This document shows, piece by piece, positions 47,144 to 56,224 of a stretch of 64,000 bases of DNA. Origin of the DNA: Paenibacillus chondroitinus NBRC 15376 (GTDB taxonomy: Bacteria > Bacillota > Bacilli > Paenibacillales > NBRC-103111); contig NZ_BILW01000006.1 in assembly GCF_004000765.1 (NCBI RefSeq), positions 124,001 to 188,000 on the forward strand, in the 5' to 3' direction. Made by a program: the position numbers and the translations under genes. Every line of letters starts with the position of its first letter. Position 1 is the first letter of the stretch. The notes below the pieces were generated by a model. It did no database searches, was not told the origin of the DNA, and was given only the letters and a program-made list of their open reading frames with translations.

Positions 47144-47623
47144 GTGAGTCATATCAACAGAGTGTTGCTTGTAGAACCATCGAAAGAGCATAGGGAGCGG
47201 ATCAAGTATCTGCTGGAGCTGGATCCGCTATTTGAGGTCGTAGCGGAAACTGGCTGCGGAAGGGATGCGATATCACTAGCCGGTTCATTAAAGCCGGAGG
47301 TTGCGCTTGTTGCGGTTGAATTACACGATATGAAAGGTATAAAGACCATTCAAGAAATGAAAAAGATGAATCCCCAAATGATAGTCGTATTGCAAGCGGA
47401 AAGCGCTGACGTTGGGCATTTTTTTGAAGCTCTGAAAAGAGGTGCACAAGGTTACTTGCTCAAGTCGCTGCATCCAGCTTCCTTTCACGAGTATCTGAGA
47501 TCACTCGTGATCGAGGATGTGACTCTGCCGAGAGAGCTCGGATATCAAATTTTAAAGCAATTTGTTACCGAGAATATCCCACATGGCATACGTCCCCTTC
47601 TTAGTAGGAAACGGCAGCATTAA
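47144..47623 (+). CDS. Degenerate NarL-type receiver protein, truncated by a stop codon
   Basis: A 159-residue frame starting GTG (AAGGGGTGTGG upstream). It has the receiver fold (RVLLVEPSKEHRERIKYLLE, RGAQGYLLKSLHP). The acceptor aspartate is absent: the segment PEVALVAVELHDMKG has Ala where D is expected, and the paired acidic residues near the start are Glu-Pro. The frame stops with TAA at 47621. The same frame continues downstream with a LuxR-type helix-turn-helix, so one nonsense codon separates receiver from DNA-binding domain. Confidence 0.55.
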   Translation: MSHINRVLLVEPSKEHRERIKYLLELDPLFEVVAETGCGRDAISLAGSLKPEVALVAVELHDMKGIKTIQEMKKMNPQMIVVLQAESADVGHFFEALKRGAQGYLLKSLHPASFHEYLRSLVIEDVTLPRELGYQILKQFVTENIPHGIRPLLSRKRQH

Positions 47624-47842
47624 GAAATCTGTGTAGAGGATTCAACAATCAAAGAAATCGCCGATCGGTTAGTAATACCGGAAGATACCGTGAAGCTCAT
47701 ACTGATGACCAGAGCATCCTTCCGCAATAATCGTGCCGCTAGCCCTATTCACGCTTGTTTGGGATGGACGAATCAAATTAAAAAGCATCGCGCATTGCTC
47801 GATGGACAATGCTTTAATGATGGATCGATATTACTAATTTGA
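47624..47842 (+). pseudogene. Cut-off LuxR-type helix-turn-helix of the preceding gene
   Basis: In the same frame as 47144-47623 after TAA, the sequence reads EICVEDSTIKEIADRLVIPE and then DTVKL. This is the GerE/LuxR pattern (xIKEIAxxLxIxxxTVK). It ends with TGA at 47840. It is the former DNA-binding part of the broken regulator, and its end has drifted from the family. Confidence 0.6.
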
Positions 47843-47863
47843 ATAATTCTGATATAAACCGGC

Positions 47864-47894
47864 AAAGCCCACGAGAAATCGTGGGCTTTTTTTC
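47864..47894 (+). terminator. Intrinsic terminator
   Basis: AAAGCCCACGA pairs perfectly with TCGTGGGCTTT over GAAA, followed by a T run. Confidence 0.9.
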
Positions 47895-48132
47895 TTGTAA
47901 AAGAAAACCCCTGCTAACCGCTACCAATTCACATGTTGGTTAGTATCCCGCAACACTATGAATGGGAATCGATAATTCTGGTGCAGAGGGTACTTCGTGG
48001 AAACGGTCGGGCGATATAAGAAAGTGATTGAAGAATACATCCTTAACCAGTTGGGGGAGGACAAAAATTATGAACAACTCACAATGAAAGAGCTGCTGGA
48101 CCCGCGATTGCCGTCGTTCGCCCTCCAAAGCA

Positions 48133-49113
48133 CTATCGTCGAGCAAAGGGTTCCTCATAGCATTGCAAGCCGGCGTCGCGCAAAGTTCTTCCGACATAGC
48201 CCAACTCTCGACGTGCAGCGGTATCGTTGACTGTGAACTCACGCCCGATCATGCGTATCATCGAGCGTGAGATCGGCGGATCGCCGTCTTTCCGCGTCAA
48301 GGCCCAGATAGTGTCGAGCAGCCGGCCAATGGCAGAGGCAATCCAGTAGGGCATAGAACGCAGCTTATCGATGGACAGGCCCTGCAAGTTCGCGAGCGAG
48401 GAGACGAATTCACGGAAAGTCTGCCCTTCCTGGTCTTTGATGAAGAAGGCATGACCGCCTTCTCCGCGTTCAAGAGCGCATTGTATGGCTTCGACCACAT
48501 TATCCACGTGGCAGGTTGCAAAAGCGTAGTCTCCGCGGTCGATGAAGGCGAACTGTCCAGATCTGACTGCTTCGGGAAGCGCTCGACTAAACGGATCACC
48601 AGGTCCCCAGATAACAGGTGGGCGGAGCGCGATGGTGCGAAAGCCGGGTTTGTTGGCTGCCAGAACCAATGGCTCGGCCCTTGCCTTGCTCGCCAGGTAG
48701 GCGGAGAAGTGGTTCGGGTAAGTTGGCGCGCTTTCATTGGCGTCGCGGATCGGCGTACCGCCATTATCCATGAGGATCCCCGCCGCGCTAATGTAGACAA
48801 ATGTCTTCGCACCGGCGGACTCAGCCGCCTTCAACAAGGTTACGGTGCCATCGACGTTGGTACGGAAGAAGGGTTCGCGAGGCCCTGAGAAGCGGAACAG
48901 GGCGGCCGCGTGCACAACCGCATCAATCACCGGCAATATGAGTGGCGTGTTGCTTTCGAGATCCGCATCGACTGGCGTCGCACCCATGGACTTGAGTTTG
49001 ACTTGAGATGATGTGGAGCGTGTGAGAGCGAAAATCTCGTGACCGTCCTCCACGAGCTTCGTGATCAGGCGGCCGCCGAGCAGACCAGTGCCTCCCGTGA
49101 CGAGAATTTTCAT
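48133..49113 (-). CDS. NAD(P)-dependent epimerase/3-beta-HSD-like SDR
   Basis: Extended short-chain dehydrogenase, 326 residues. The nucleotide site is TGGTGLLGGRL near the N-terminus and the catalytic Tyr and Lys are in SAYLASKARAEP. It also has VVHAAALFRF and LRPPVIWGPGD, typical of the epimerase/3-beta-hydroxysteroid dehydrogenase group. AGAAAGGAAAG precedes the ATG. The gene is visibly richer in G+C than its neighbours, and its codon choice (GCC, GGC, CGC, GTC) differs, which suggests transfer from a high-G+C bacterium. The substrate is unknown. Confidence 0.82.
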   Translation of the reverse strand: MKILVTGGTGLLGGRLITKLVEDGHEIFALTRSTSSQVKLKSMGATPVDADLESNTPLILPVIDAVVHAAALFRFSGPREPFFRTNVDGTVTLLKAAESAGAKTFVYISAAGILMDNGGTPIRDANESAPTYPNHFSAYLASKARAEPLVLAANKPGFRTIALRPPVIWGPGDPFSRALPEAVRSGQFAFIDRGDYAFATCHVDNVVEAIQCALERGEGGHAFFIKDQEGQTFREFVSSLANLQGLSIDKLRSMPYWIASAIGRLLDTIWALTRKDGDPPISRSMIRMIGREFTVNDTAARRELGYVGRTLRDAGLQCYEEPFARR

Positions 49114-49354
49114 TGTGTTCTTTCCTTTCTGTTCGGGAATTAGGATGGACCGTATGGCAACCTATGAATCTACTGTATTTTCTTATAGTGTTACACACCA
49201 TCTTGATAGCAGTATGGATAAAATAGCGTACGGAAAAATAATAAATCCGGCTTGACTTGCACTCAAACCAAAATGCTTCAGTAGTAGCATTTGCGGCAAC
49301 AAAAAAAGCGTGGCGAAGTTGCCTTCTTTGCATCTTTTGATTTTGGGAAGTTAT

Positions 49355-50365
49355 TTACCTAGCTAGTTTAGCGAAGTGCTCCAGCGTGCGAACCAATTGG
49401 GCTGTGTATGACATTTCGTTATCGTACCAAGCTACCGTCTTGACCAGTTGTTGGTTTCCAACCGTTAGAACTTTTGTTTGGGTAGCATCAAAAAGGGATC
49501 CGAATGTCATACCCTTTATATCGGAAGATACGATCTCGTCTTCTGTGTATCCGTAGGTTTCTGGATCAGAGGCTTCTTTCATGGCGGCGTTAACTTCTTC
49601 GGCTGTTACCATTGTGTTCAAAACGGTAACGAGTTCAGTCACGGAACCTGTTGATACAGGTACACGTTGAGAGGCCCCATCCAGTTTGCCCTTCAGTTCT
49701 GGAAGAACCAGTCCAATGGCTTTAGCAGCACCAGTCGAATAGGGAACAATGTTCTCTGCAGCGGCCCGTGCTGCGCGGAAATCGTTTTTTGGATTTGGAG
49801 CGTCAAGGGTGCTCTGGTTGCCTGTATAGGCATGAATGGTCGTCATTAACCCGGATTGAATGCCAAACTTGTCGTGCAGAGCTTTAGCCATGGGAGCTAG
49901 ACAGTTCGTTGTGCAGGAAGCGCCGGAAATAACAGTTTCCGCTCCGTCCAGAATCTCATGATTTACGTTGTATACGATTGTTTTCATGTCGCCTGTTGCC
50001 GGGGCGGAAATGACGACTTTCTTGGCGCCGCCCTTTAGATGCAGCTCCGCCTTTTCTTTGGTGGTAAAGAAACCTGTGCATTCGAGCACAATGTCTACGC
50101 CAAGCTCGCCCCAAGGGATTTCTTCAGGGTTACGGTTAGCAAGTACCTTAACTTCTTTATTGTTAACAGTGAAGGCTCCGTCATGCACTTCAATTTCACC
50201 ATGAAAAGTACCTTGCGTTGTATCATATTTGAGCAGATGAGCTAACATCTTAGCGTTGGTAAGGTCGTTAATCGCCACAACCTCCACGCCTTCCACATCT
50301 TGAATTCGGCGAAAAGCGAGTCGTCCGATCCGTCCAAAACCGTTAATTCCTACTTTTACATTCAT
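49355..50365 (-). CDS. gap: Glyceraldehyde-3-phosphate dehydrogenase
   Basis: GAPDH of 336 residues. ATG 50365 lies 8 bases after AGGAGG; a TTG two codons earlier is less well placed. It has the NAD site [11 protein letters not shown], Asp34 (INDLT) favouring NAD, active Cys151 (SGASCTTNC) and His178 (TTIHAY). It oxidises glyceraldehyde-3-phosphate in glycolysis. Unlike the usual gap-pgk-tpi operon it stands alone and is transcribed away from a TetR regulator, with a 24-bp palindrome between. It may be an extra copy switched by a chemical signal. Confidence 0.93.
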   Translation of the reverse strand: MNVKVGINGFGRIGRLAFRRIQDVEGVEVVAINDLTNAKMLAHLLKYDTTQGTFHGEIEVHDGAFTVNNKEVKVLANRNPEEIPWGELGVDIVLECTGFFTTKEKAELHLKGGAKKVVISAPATGDMKTIVYNVNHEILDGAETVISGASCTTNCLAPMAKALHDKFGIQSGLMTTIHAYTGNQSTLDAPNPKNDFRAARAAAENIVPYSTGAAKAIGLVLPELKGKLDGASQRVPVSTGSVTELVTVLNTMVTAEEVNAAMKEASDPETYGYTEDEIVSSDIKGMTFGSLFDATQTKVLTVGNQQLVKTVAWYDNEMSYTAQLVRTLEHFAKLAR

Positions 50366-50528
50366 CTGCAAGTCCTCCTATAAGTTCTATTTATTTATTT
50401 CAAACAGGCGTATGTCTGCCATGAAATCAAAAAGAAATCAGTTCTTCCATGGTTTATCTTGCGTGCTCAAATTTAAGCACAGAGTGGATGACTCGACTAT
50501 TTCCTTCAGAACCGGCTTGTTGTACAAT

Positions 50529-50552
50529 TAAAGATACCGATCGGTATCTTTA
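50529..50552. promoter_or_regulatory. Perfect 24-bp palindrome, probable TetR operator
   Basis: TAAAGATACC-GATC-GGTATCTTTA is a perfect inverted repeat between the divergent gap and tetR genes. TetR-family repressors typically bind such sites next to their own gene, so the regulator probably controls both itself and gap. Confidence 0.8.
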
Positions 50553-50628
50553 TTATACCAGGATTTAAGTGATTGACAAGGTTTCGGTCATAAAATTATA
50601 TTAGAATAAATTTTTTTCGGAGGAGACC

Positions 50629-51228
50629 ATGAAAAAAGGAGATCGGACACGAGAACACATCATTATGAAATCGGCTGAAATTTTTAACCAGAAAGGATTT
50701 GCCGGTACATCGCTAAACGATATTATTGCCGATACCGGAATTAAAAAGGGAGGTATTTATCGACATTTTTCCAGTAAAGACGAGATTGCGCTTGAAGCCT
50801 ACAATTACGCTGCCAGTTTGGTCACCAGAAAATTTTCTGAGGCGGTTGATCAAGAGCAGTCCGCGTCAGGTCGGTTGATTGCTTTTTTTCGTGTTTATGA
50901 AGATGTTGTCAACAATCCACCATTTATTGGCGGATGTCCCATGCAAAATACGGCTGTAGAATGTGACGATACTCATACAGAGCTTCGTGATCGAGCAAGG
51001 CAAGGGCTGAATGCATACTTGGATATTATTAAAGGTATTATTCGTGATGGGATTGAAACAGGGGAGTTTAAGGAAGATCTGGATTCGAATGCGCTTGCTT
51101 CATTTGCAATCTCCTTGTTGGAGGGAGGCATTATGCTCAGCAAGTTGGACGGTGATAACAAGCATATGCAAATGAATACAGCAAGCTTCTCAATCTATTT
51201 GCAGCAATGTTGCTTAAAGATCCGTTAG
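50629..51228 (+). CDS. TetR-family repressor (YxaF/LmrA-like)
   Basis: Repressor of 199 residues. The TetR helix-turn-helix is at about 8-55 (IIADTGIKKGGIYRHFSSKDEI). The ligand domain includes GGCPMQNTAVECDD, which resembles the GCxxxNTAxE segment of the YxaF/LmrA group, here with two cysteines. GGAGGAG precedes the ATG at 50629. It is divergent from gap across the palindrome and likely autoregulated. The signal is unknown; a reactive compound sensed by the cysteines is a guess. Confidence 0.85.
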   Translation: MKKGDRTREHIIMKSAEIFNQKGFAGTSLNDIIADTGIKKGGIYRHFSSKDEIALEAYNYAASLVTRKFSEAVDQEQSASGRLIAFFRVYEDVVNNPPFIGGCPMQNTAVECDDTHTELRDRARQGLNAYLDIIKGIIRDGIETGEFKEDLDSNALASFAISLLEGGIMLSKLDGDNKHMQMNTASFSIYLQQCCLKIR

Positions 51229-51589
51229 CCCGATGGTAAAAGGCAAAAAATAACCCAAGAAAGGATTCGAACAAACATTACGATCCCTCGAAATTATTCG
51301 GTTTCCTCACTCAAGCTCATGAATTCGCAGGATTTCATAGTGAAGTTAGATTAGGCGAAGGAGAGAACGAGGAGCTTTCCGCTGGGGGAATTAGAAGAAG
51401 CGTGCGCAAACAAAGGTGAAGTGCCCATCACCCATAATGTTCCACATGTGCACATCTCCACTGCACCCTTCTAGATGGGCTTTTTTGAGGCTTTTGACCT
51501 CATGCGTAACCCCATCGTACTGAGGCGCTCGTTATAAGAAACGGCAGCGGGCATGTTAGCTGCCGTTTCTTAACTAACGGAAAATATGT
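51229..51589. terminator. 361-base gap with two hairpins
   Basis: A perfect 14-bp stem (51535-51548 TAAGAAACGGCAGC with 51559-51572) can end the TPR gene on the minus strand and act in both directions. Another pair, GCCCATC (near 51423) with GATGGGC then TTTTTT (51474-51486), may end the TetR transcript. No gene is seen between, only a short uninterrupted frame near 51300-51420 without a start. Confidence 0.6.
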
Positions 51590-52099
51590 TCATTCAGCTG
51601 TTTCATCAAGGTCTTCATTGTAAGCCAATATCCCGCGTTTAAAATAATGTAGCTTTTCGTCTGTAGTAGTTTCCATTAGATTGGTCACCAAAAGTTCAAC
51701 GCTTTCCTTATAGTTTTGGCTATTGTACAGCGCCAAGGCAAGAAATACTTGAATTGCCCTGTTCTTTGGAAATTCCTTCACGCCTCTACGTAGAGTTTCC
51801 ACAGCTTTTTCGTATTCTCCCAAGTAGCGATATGTACTCCCCAGCCCCATTAGGCATCTTTCTAGATCAGCAGCAGACAGGCCTAATTCAAGTGCTCGCA
51901 CATAGAATGGAATAGCTTGACGTCCCATGCCAGAATTGTCATGAGCGATTCCGTTTTGGTAGTTGATCTCTGCATTATCAGGGTATTTTGACAATAGTTC
52001 TAATAATTGTGCGCGAACCTCGCTTAAGATTGCTTGATCTTGTTTGGCTCGCCCTTCTTCGCGCCGTTCAATCAATTTGCTTAAATCGTTAATTGTCAT
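51590..52099 (-). CDS. TPR-repeat protein
   Basis: Cytoplasmic protein of 169 residues made of tetratricopeptide-like helical pairs: a mid repeat AIPFYVRALELGLSAADLE, then GLGSTYRYLGEYEKAVETLR and AIQVFLALALYNSQNYKESV. No signal or catalytic motif is present. TPR domains mediate protein contacts; no partner is evident here. The start follows AGGATGGTG. It is separated from neighbours by hairpins, so it is probably a single-gene unit. Confidence 0.8.
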   Translation of the reverse strand: MTINDLSKLIERREEGRAKQDQAILSEVRAQLLELLSKYPDNAEINYQNGIAHDNSGMGRQAIPFYVRALELGLSAADLERCLMGLGSTYRYLGEYEKAVETLRRGVKEFPKNRAIQVFLALALYNSQNYKESVELLVTNLMETTTDEKLHYFKRGILAYNEDLDETAE

Positions 52100-52461
52100 A
52101 TGATCACCATCCTATGTTGGGTAGTCTATTAATTTAAGAACATCTTAACATAAGCTTGGTACGCATTGAACGAATGGTTAATACAGCCGTATGGTTATAA
52201 ATTACGTTATAAAAATTCATGTTGGTAAATCGTATTACTCCTTTCCAGAACGTTCAAAGCTTAATCTTTAAATTTTAATTCCGCAACCCGACCTTTCAGC
52301 AAAAGTCATAAGCCTTATGTGCATGGCCCGTCTCCGTGAGAGCTTTGCAGGCAACTGCGGCTTGAAATAGGTAGGGTCTGCAATGGCAGGAGGCCTCTTC
52401 GACAACAGCTGGAGAAACAATAGAAGAAGGCGTAGACTTGCTGCACTTGCATAGGACAAAG
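52100..52461 (-). other. Gap upstream of the TPR gene, no gene seen
   Basis: About 360 bases. Frames on both strands are broken or lack starts. The right half (52290-52440) is more G+C-rich and may be gene debris. Confidence 0.35.
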
Positions 52462-52493
52462 AAGGCAGGACGCCCGGTGGGGTCCTGCCTTTA
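52462..52493 (-). terminator. Terminator of the second LplB/YtcP/LipO operon
   Basis: AAGGCAGGAC pairs with GTCCTGCCTT over a 10-base loop, directly after the binding-protein stop on the minus strand, followed by TTCTTT. Confidence 0.75.
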
Positions 52494-52495
52494 GC

Positions 52496-54028
52496 TTATC
52501 TGTTATTATAAGCCTCGGTCATTTCTTGAATAATTTTCTGAACGGTCGGATCCGCTTTCGTCTTAGTGACGAATGCATCCCAAGTTTCCAAAGATTCCTT
52601 GCCCATAATGACTTTGATTTTCATATCTTGAATTTTCTTGTTGAGATCCGGACCATTGGTCAGGTTCGTTTGTGAGATTAAGCCATTGGCGACATTTGGC
52701 TTACTGAACGCACTGCGATCATCGATAATTTTCTTGCTGCGATCATAAAACTCTTTCGGGATCCCGTTATAATAGGCGCGCTGGTATTTATCGTATTTCT
52801 GGATCATTTGCTGCAAATTATTCGTTGTGTCCGGCACATTGTCGGTTTTCGCTTGCTCCGTGGCCACCTTGAAGCCATCTTTGACGGTGTAATGTTTGTC
52901 CGGTAAGCCGTACAAAGCCAAATCGGCGACATCATCCTGGTAGGCGCGATCCATGAAGGCCAGAAGTTGCTTCATTTTCGCTTCGGGAACCGTCTTCGGA
53001 ATCACATACATCCCGAAATTCCCCGGATCCTGGCCGGCGAATTTGTTGCCCTCGGGCGTTGTCAAATACGTCAGCGGATAGGAATCTGCTTTGGGATCTA
53101 TTTTACGCATCGCATCGGTATATAACCACTGCGGGTTCAGCGCTGAACCAAGCGCACCGGCCTTGCCGCCCATATACTGCTCGCGAGCTTGCGAGTTTTT
53201 GATCACGGCAAAATCAGGTGTGAGCACTTTCTCATCATAAGCTTTTTTCAGCCATTCCAACGCTTTCCGTTCCGAGGGCTCTAGATAAACAGGAGTCATC
53301 TGACCGTTGACCAGCTTCCAATAGCCGTTGTTGTTGTTAAAGACGTCTTCAATCCAGGTGTATAAACCCATGCCTTCAGCGTCCACTTGACCGGTTAACC
53401 CAACGGTATCCGCTTTGCCGTTACCGTCAGGATCGTTCTCCTTGAAAGCTTTCAGCACGGTATACATCTCATCCATGTTCTCCGGCACTTTGAGGCCTAG
53501 CTTATCCAGCCAATCCTTTCGCACATGTACGCCCCAAGAGCCTTCGAGCGGTCGGGGGCGTGGAATCCCGTAGTTTTTTCCTTTAATCTTGGCGTTATCC
53601 CAAACCGTATTAGGGAGGGAGCTTAATGTTTTGTAATCTTTAATGTAGGGTGTGATATCCCAGAAGGCGCCGGAGGTGGCCATTTGGACGACTTGGGAAT
53701 CGAAAATGTTCATAACCAGACTGAGGTCGGACAGATCGCCGGAGGCGAGCATGACCTTGGTTTTCTCGGAATACGTATTGACCGGCACCCAAGTTATGTT
53801 CAGAGACGTATTGGTTTTCTTTTGGATTTCCTGAAGAATCGGGTTGTTGGGATCGACAGCTTGGGCACCCTGCTGATTGGTGAACATAGAGATTTTCAAT
53901 GGGCCTGAAGAAGTAGCTGCCGGCTGAGAGTTAGCCTCTTCTTGGCCTGAACTGCAGGCGGTTAGCGTAAGAATGGCTGTAGCAGTTATAAGTGTACATT
54001 TGGATAGAAGTCTGATGTTTGTTTTCAT
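52496..54028 (-). CDS. Sugar-binding lipoprotein (LipO type)
   Basis: Solute-binding protein, 510 residues, with lipobox LTAC (Cys25) and a Ser/Ala-rich spacer. It contains DPDGNGKADTVG, a calcium-loop-like motif common in LipO/YtcQ proteins, and the opening LKISMFTNQQGAQAVDPNNP. It is the last gene of a minus-strand importer operon with YtcP- and LplB-type permeases. The ligand is unknown. The amidohydrolase/Rieske pair and AraC regulators nearby suggest a specialised plant-derived compound or glycoside. Confidence 0.85.
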   Translation of the reverse strand: MKTNIRLLSKCTLITATAILTLTACSSGQEEANSQPAATSSGPLKISMFTNQQGAQAVDPNNPILQEIQKKTNTSLNITWVPVNTYSEKTKVMLASGDLSDLSLVMNIFDSQVVQMATSGAFWDITPYIKDYKTLSSLPNTVWDNAKIKGKNYGIPRPRPLEGSWGVHVRKDWLDKLGLKVPENMDEMYTVLKAFKENDPDGNGKADTVGLTGQVDAEGMGLYTWIEDVFNNNNGYWKLVNGQMTPVYLEPSERKALEWLKKAYDEKVLTPDFAVIKNSQAREQYMGGKAGALGSALNPQWLYTDAMRKIDPKADSYPLTYLTTPEGNKFAGQDPGNFGMYVIPKTVPEAKMKQLLAFMDRAYQDDVADLALYGLPDKHYTVKDGFKVATEQAKTDNVPDTTNNLQQMIQKYDKYQRAYYNGIPKEFYDRSKKIIDDRSAFSKPNVANGLISQTNLTNGPDLNKKIQDMKIKVIMGKESLETWDAFVTKTKADPTVQKIIQEMTEAYNNR

Positions 54029-54085
54029 TGGAAATACCCTCCCATAGTTAGTTTACCTGATTTCTTCACGCAGCATCACCCTTTA

Positions 54086-54967
54086 TCAACCTTTAATGGA
54101 GCCGACCATCACTCCCTTGGCAAAATGTTTTTGGAGCAGAGGGTACACGATCAGAATAGGGACGGTAGCGATCACGACCGCAGCCATTTTCAAAGTATCG
54201 GTCGGAATTGGGATCTCCCCGGACATTTGGTTTGCGATTTCCCCGGAGGATGAGGAAGAGGAATCAATTAACAGCATCTGCAAGACAATCTGTAAAGGAC
54301 GAAGCTCCGGTTTCGTGATGTAGAGCACGGCCGAGAAGAATGTGTTCCAATACGCCACGGCATAAAACAATCCAAAAGCCGCAAGCGAAGGAAGCGATAG
54401 GGGAAGAATAATCCGGAACCAGACGCCGAGATCGGAGGCACCGTCGATTTTGGCCGCTTCTTCCAATTCATCGGGGATGCTGTCAAAGAAGCCCTTCATC
54501 AGGATGACATACCATCCGCTGGTGAGTACGGGAAGGATCAATGCCCAAATCGTGTTGATCATGTGTAGATCCCGGACGACCAGATAAGGCGGAATAATGC
54601 CAGGATTAAACAGGGTCGTCATTAGAATTGCAATGAGGAGAATCCGTCTGCCTTGAAGGCGCTTTCGGGAAAGCGCATAGGCGCCGGCAGAAGTTACGAT
54701 CAAGCTGAGTGCTGTGCCAACAGTAGCCAGAAATAAACTGATACCCGTTGCTCTCGTGAACACATTGTTGGAGAGCAAGTAGCGGTATGAGGTCAGTGTC
54801 CATTTCTCCGGCAGCAGAATAATCGATTTCTGCAGGTATTCAATGGGCGAGGTGAACGAAACCGCAGTGACATAATAGAAGGGGAAAAGCATGATCATGG
54901 CGATGAGGATCAAGACGCTAAGAATCGTCCCCTCGAACCATTTATCGGACAAGGTGCGTTGGTTCAT
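54086..54967 (-). CDS. YtcP-type ABC sugar permease
   Basis: Membrane subunit of the second CUT1 importer, 293 residues. The EAA loop is LEEAAKIDGASDLGVWFRII and the tail GVMVGSIKG is typical. It lies between the LplB-type permease (15-base gap) and the binding lipoprotein. Its sequence is clearly distinct from the ytcP homologue at 1.3 kb, so this is a separate system and not a recent duplicate. Confidence 0.85.
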   Translation of the reverse strand: MNQRTLSDKWFEGTILSVLILIAMIMLFPFYYVTAVSFTSPIEYLQKSIILLPEKWTLTSYRYLLSNNVFTRATGISLFLATVGTALSLIVTSAGAYALSRKRLQGRRILLIAILMTTLFNPGIIPPYLVVRDLHMINTIWALILPVLTSGWYVILMKGFFDSIPDELEEAAKIDGASDLGVWFRIILPLSLPSLAAFGLFYAVAYWNTFFSAVLYITKPELRPLQIVLQMLLIDSSSSSSGEIANQMSGEIPIPTDTLKMAAVVIATVPILIVYPLLQKHFAKGVMVGSIKG

Positions 54968-54982
54968 GGCAAGATCTCCTTT

Positions 54983-55957
54983 CTAGTAAATGCCGTCTTC
55001 ACCAAATTTTTTGGCAAGACGGTTGGTAAGGACAACAAGGATAACGCCTACAATTGATTTGAAAAGACCGACTGCCGTGCTGTAGCTGAACTGAGCCTGC
55101 TGGATGCCGCTGCGGTACACGTACGTATCGAAAACATCGGCAACATCGGAGACCGCACCGTTCATCATGAGATAGACTTGTTCAAAGCCGACATCCATCA
55201 TATGTCCGATCCGTAAGATGAGCAAAATGATGATGACGTTCCGAATGGCCGGCAGCGTGACATGCCAGATTTGGCGAAGCCGTCCAGCGCCGTCCATGCG
55301 GGCCGCTTCAAATAGCTGTGTATCAACGGAAGCGATCGCCGCGAGGAAGATGACCGTCCCCCAGCCAACCTCCTTCCAGATGGACTGCAGCGTTAGCAGC
55401 CCCCAGAACATACTCTGACTTGTGAGAAAGTCGATTTTCTCGTATCCCATCGCTGCGATCAGTTTATTGATAAAACCGCTTGAAGTGGAGAGCATGAGAT
55501 ACGTAATGCCGACGATGATGACCCAGGACAGAAAATGCGGCAAATAAATAATGGATTGAATGATGCGTTTGACCCAATCTTTCCGGACTTCATTCAGCAT
55601 GAGCGAGAGCAGAATGGGCATGGGGAAAAAGAAAATAAGATTCAGTAAATTAATGGCAAGCGTATTGCGCAGCAGCTGAAAGAAGCTGTCGTTGCCAAAA
55701 AAACGTTCGAAATGTTCAAAGCCTACCCAGGGACTTGCCCAGAAGCCGACGTATGGCGTGTAGTTCTTAAAGGCAATTAAGATGCCCCACATCGGAACAT
55801 ATTTGAAAATCAAGAAAAACAACAGCATGGGGGACGCGATGAGATAGAGCATGTGATCTCGCTTTAATCCTTGCCATGTGCGGCGCCATCTGGATACCGG
55901 GGGGGCGGTGATCAGGATGTGCTCGCCGTGGGAAGCTAGTGGCACTGTTTTGGACAT
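54983..55957 (-). CDS. LplB-type ABC sugar permease
   Basis: Membrane subunit of 324 residues. ATG 55957 (MSKTVPLASHG) follows GAAAGGTGAG; the frame is open 28 codons further but without a ribosome site. The hallmark YLPHFLSWVIIVGI and the EAA loop LFEAARMDGAGRLRQIWHVT are present. It is the first gene of the operon and diverges from a membrane AraC regulator that probably controls it. Confidence 0.85.
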   Translation of the reverse strand: MSKTVPLASHGEHILITAPPVSRWRRTWQGLKRDHMLYLIASPMLLFFLIFKYVPMWGILIAFKNYTPYVGFWASPWVGFEHFERFFGNDSFFQLLRNTLAINLLNLIFFFPMPILLSLMLNEVRKDWVKRIIQSIIYLPHFLSWVIIVGITYLMLSTSSGFINKLIAAMGYEKIDFLTSQSMFWGLLTLQSIWKEVGWGTVIFLAAIASVDTQLFEAARMDGAGRLRQIWHVTLPAIRNVIIILLILRIGHMMDVGFEQVYLMMNGAVSDVADVFDTYVYRSGIQQAQFSYSTAVGLFKSIVGVILVVLTNRLAKKFGEDGIY

Positions 55958-56180
55958 ATAGGTCTCACCTTTCTGTGGGGTGGATGCGGTGCTTATGGGA
56001 TCACTATAGGTTGAGCCTGTATTTCCGGCAATTAGAAACATATTCTCGCTGCATTTCCTCGCGTAGCACTATTATTCTGAGGAATTTCCTGCGATTAGAC
56101 TTTTATTCTTCGGGTGATTTTCGACGATTCCGCCCTTTGCAGGGGGGAGGTTTTCCGATATGATGAATGTACCTTAGGAT

Positions 56181-56194
56181 TGGAAGCGTTTCAC
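56181..56194 (+). promoter_or_regulatory. cre-like site in the divergent promoter region
   Basis: TGGAAGCGTTTCAC lies 30 bases before the regulator start. It matches cre moderately (about 10 of 14 positions) and sits between regulator and importer, so it could act on both. Confidence 0.45.
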
Positions 56195-56224
56195 TTATGT
56201 TCAGCAAGTGAGGAGTGAGGAGCT

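Noticed and set aside
47997-48230. Plus-strand frame of 77 codons before the epimerase gene
   Set aside because: GTG start with no ribosome site, and its second half is antisense to the epimerase end. The first 45 codons look protein-like but are too short to assign; possibly debris.
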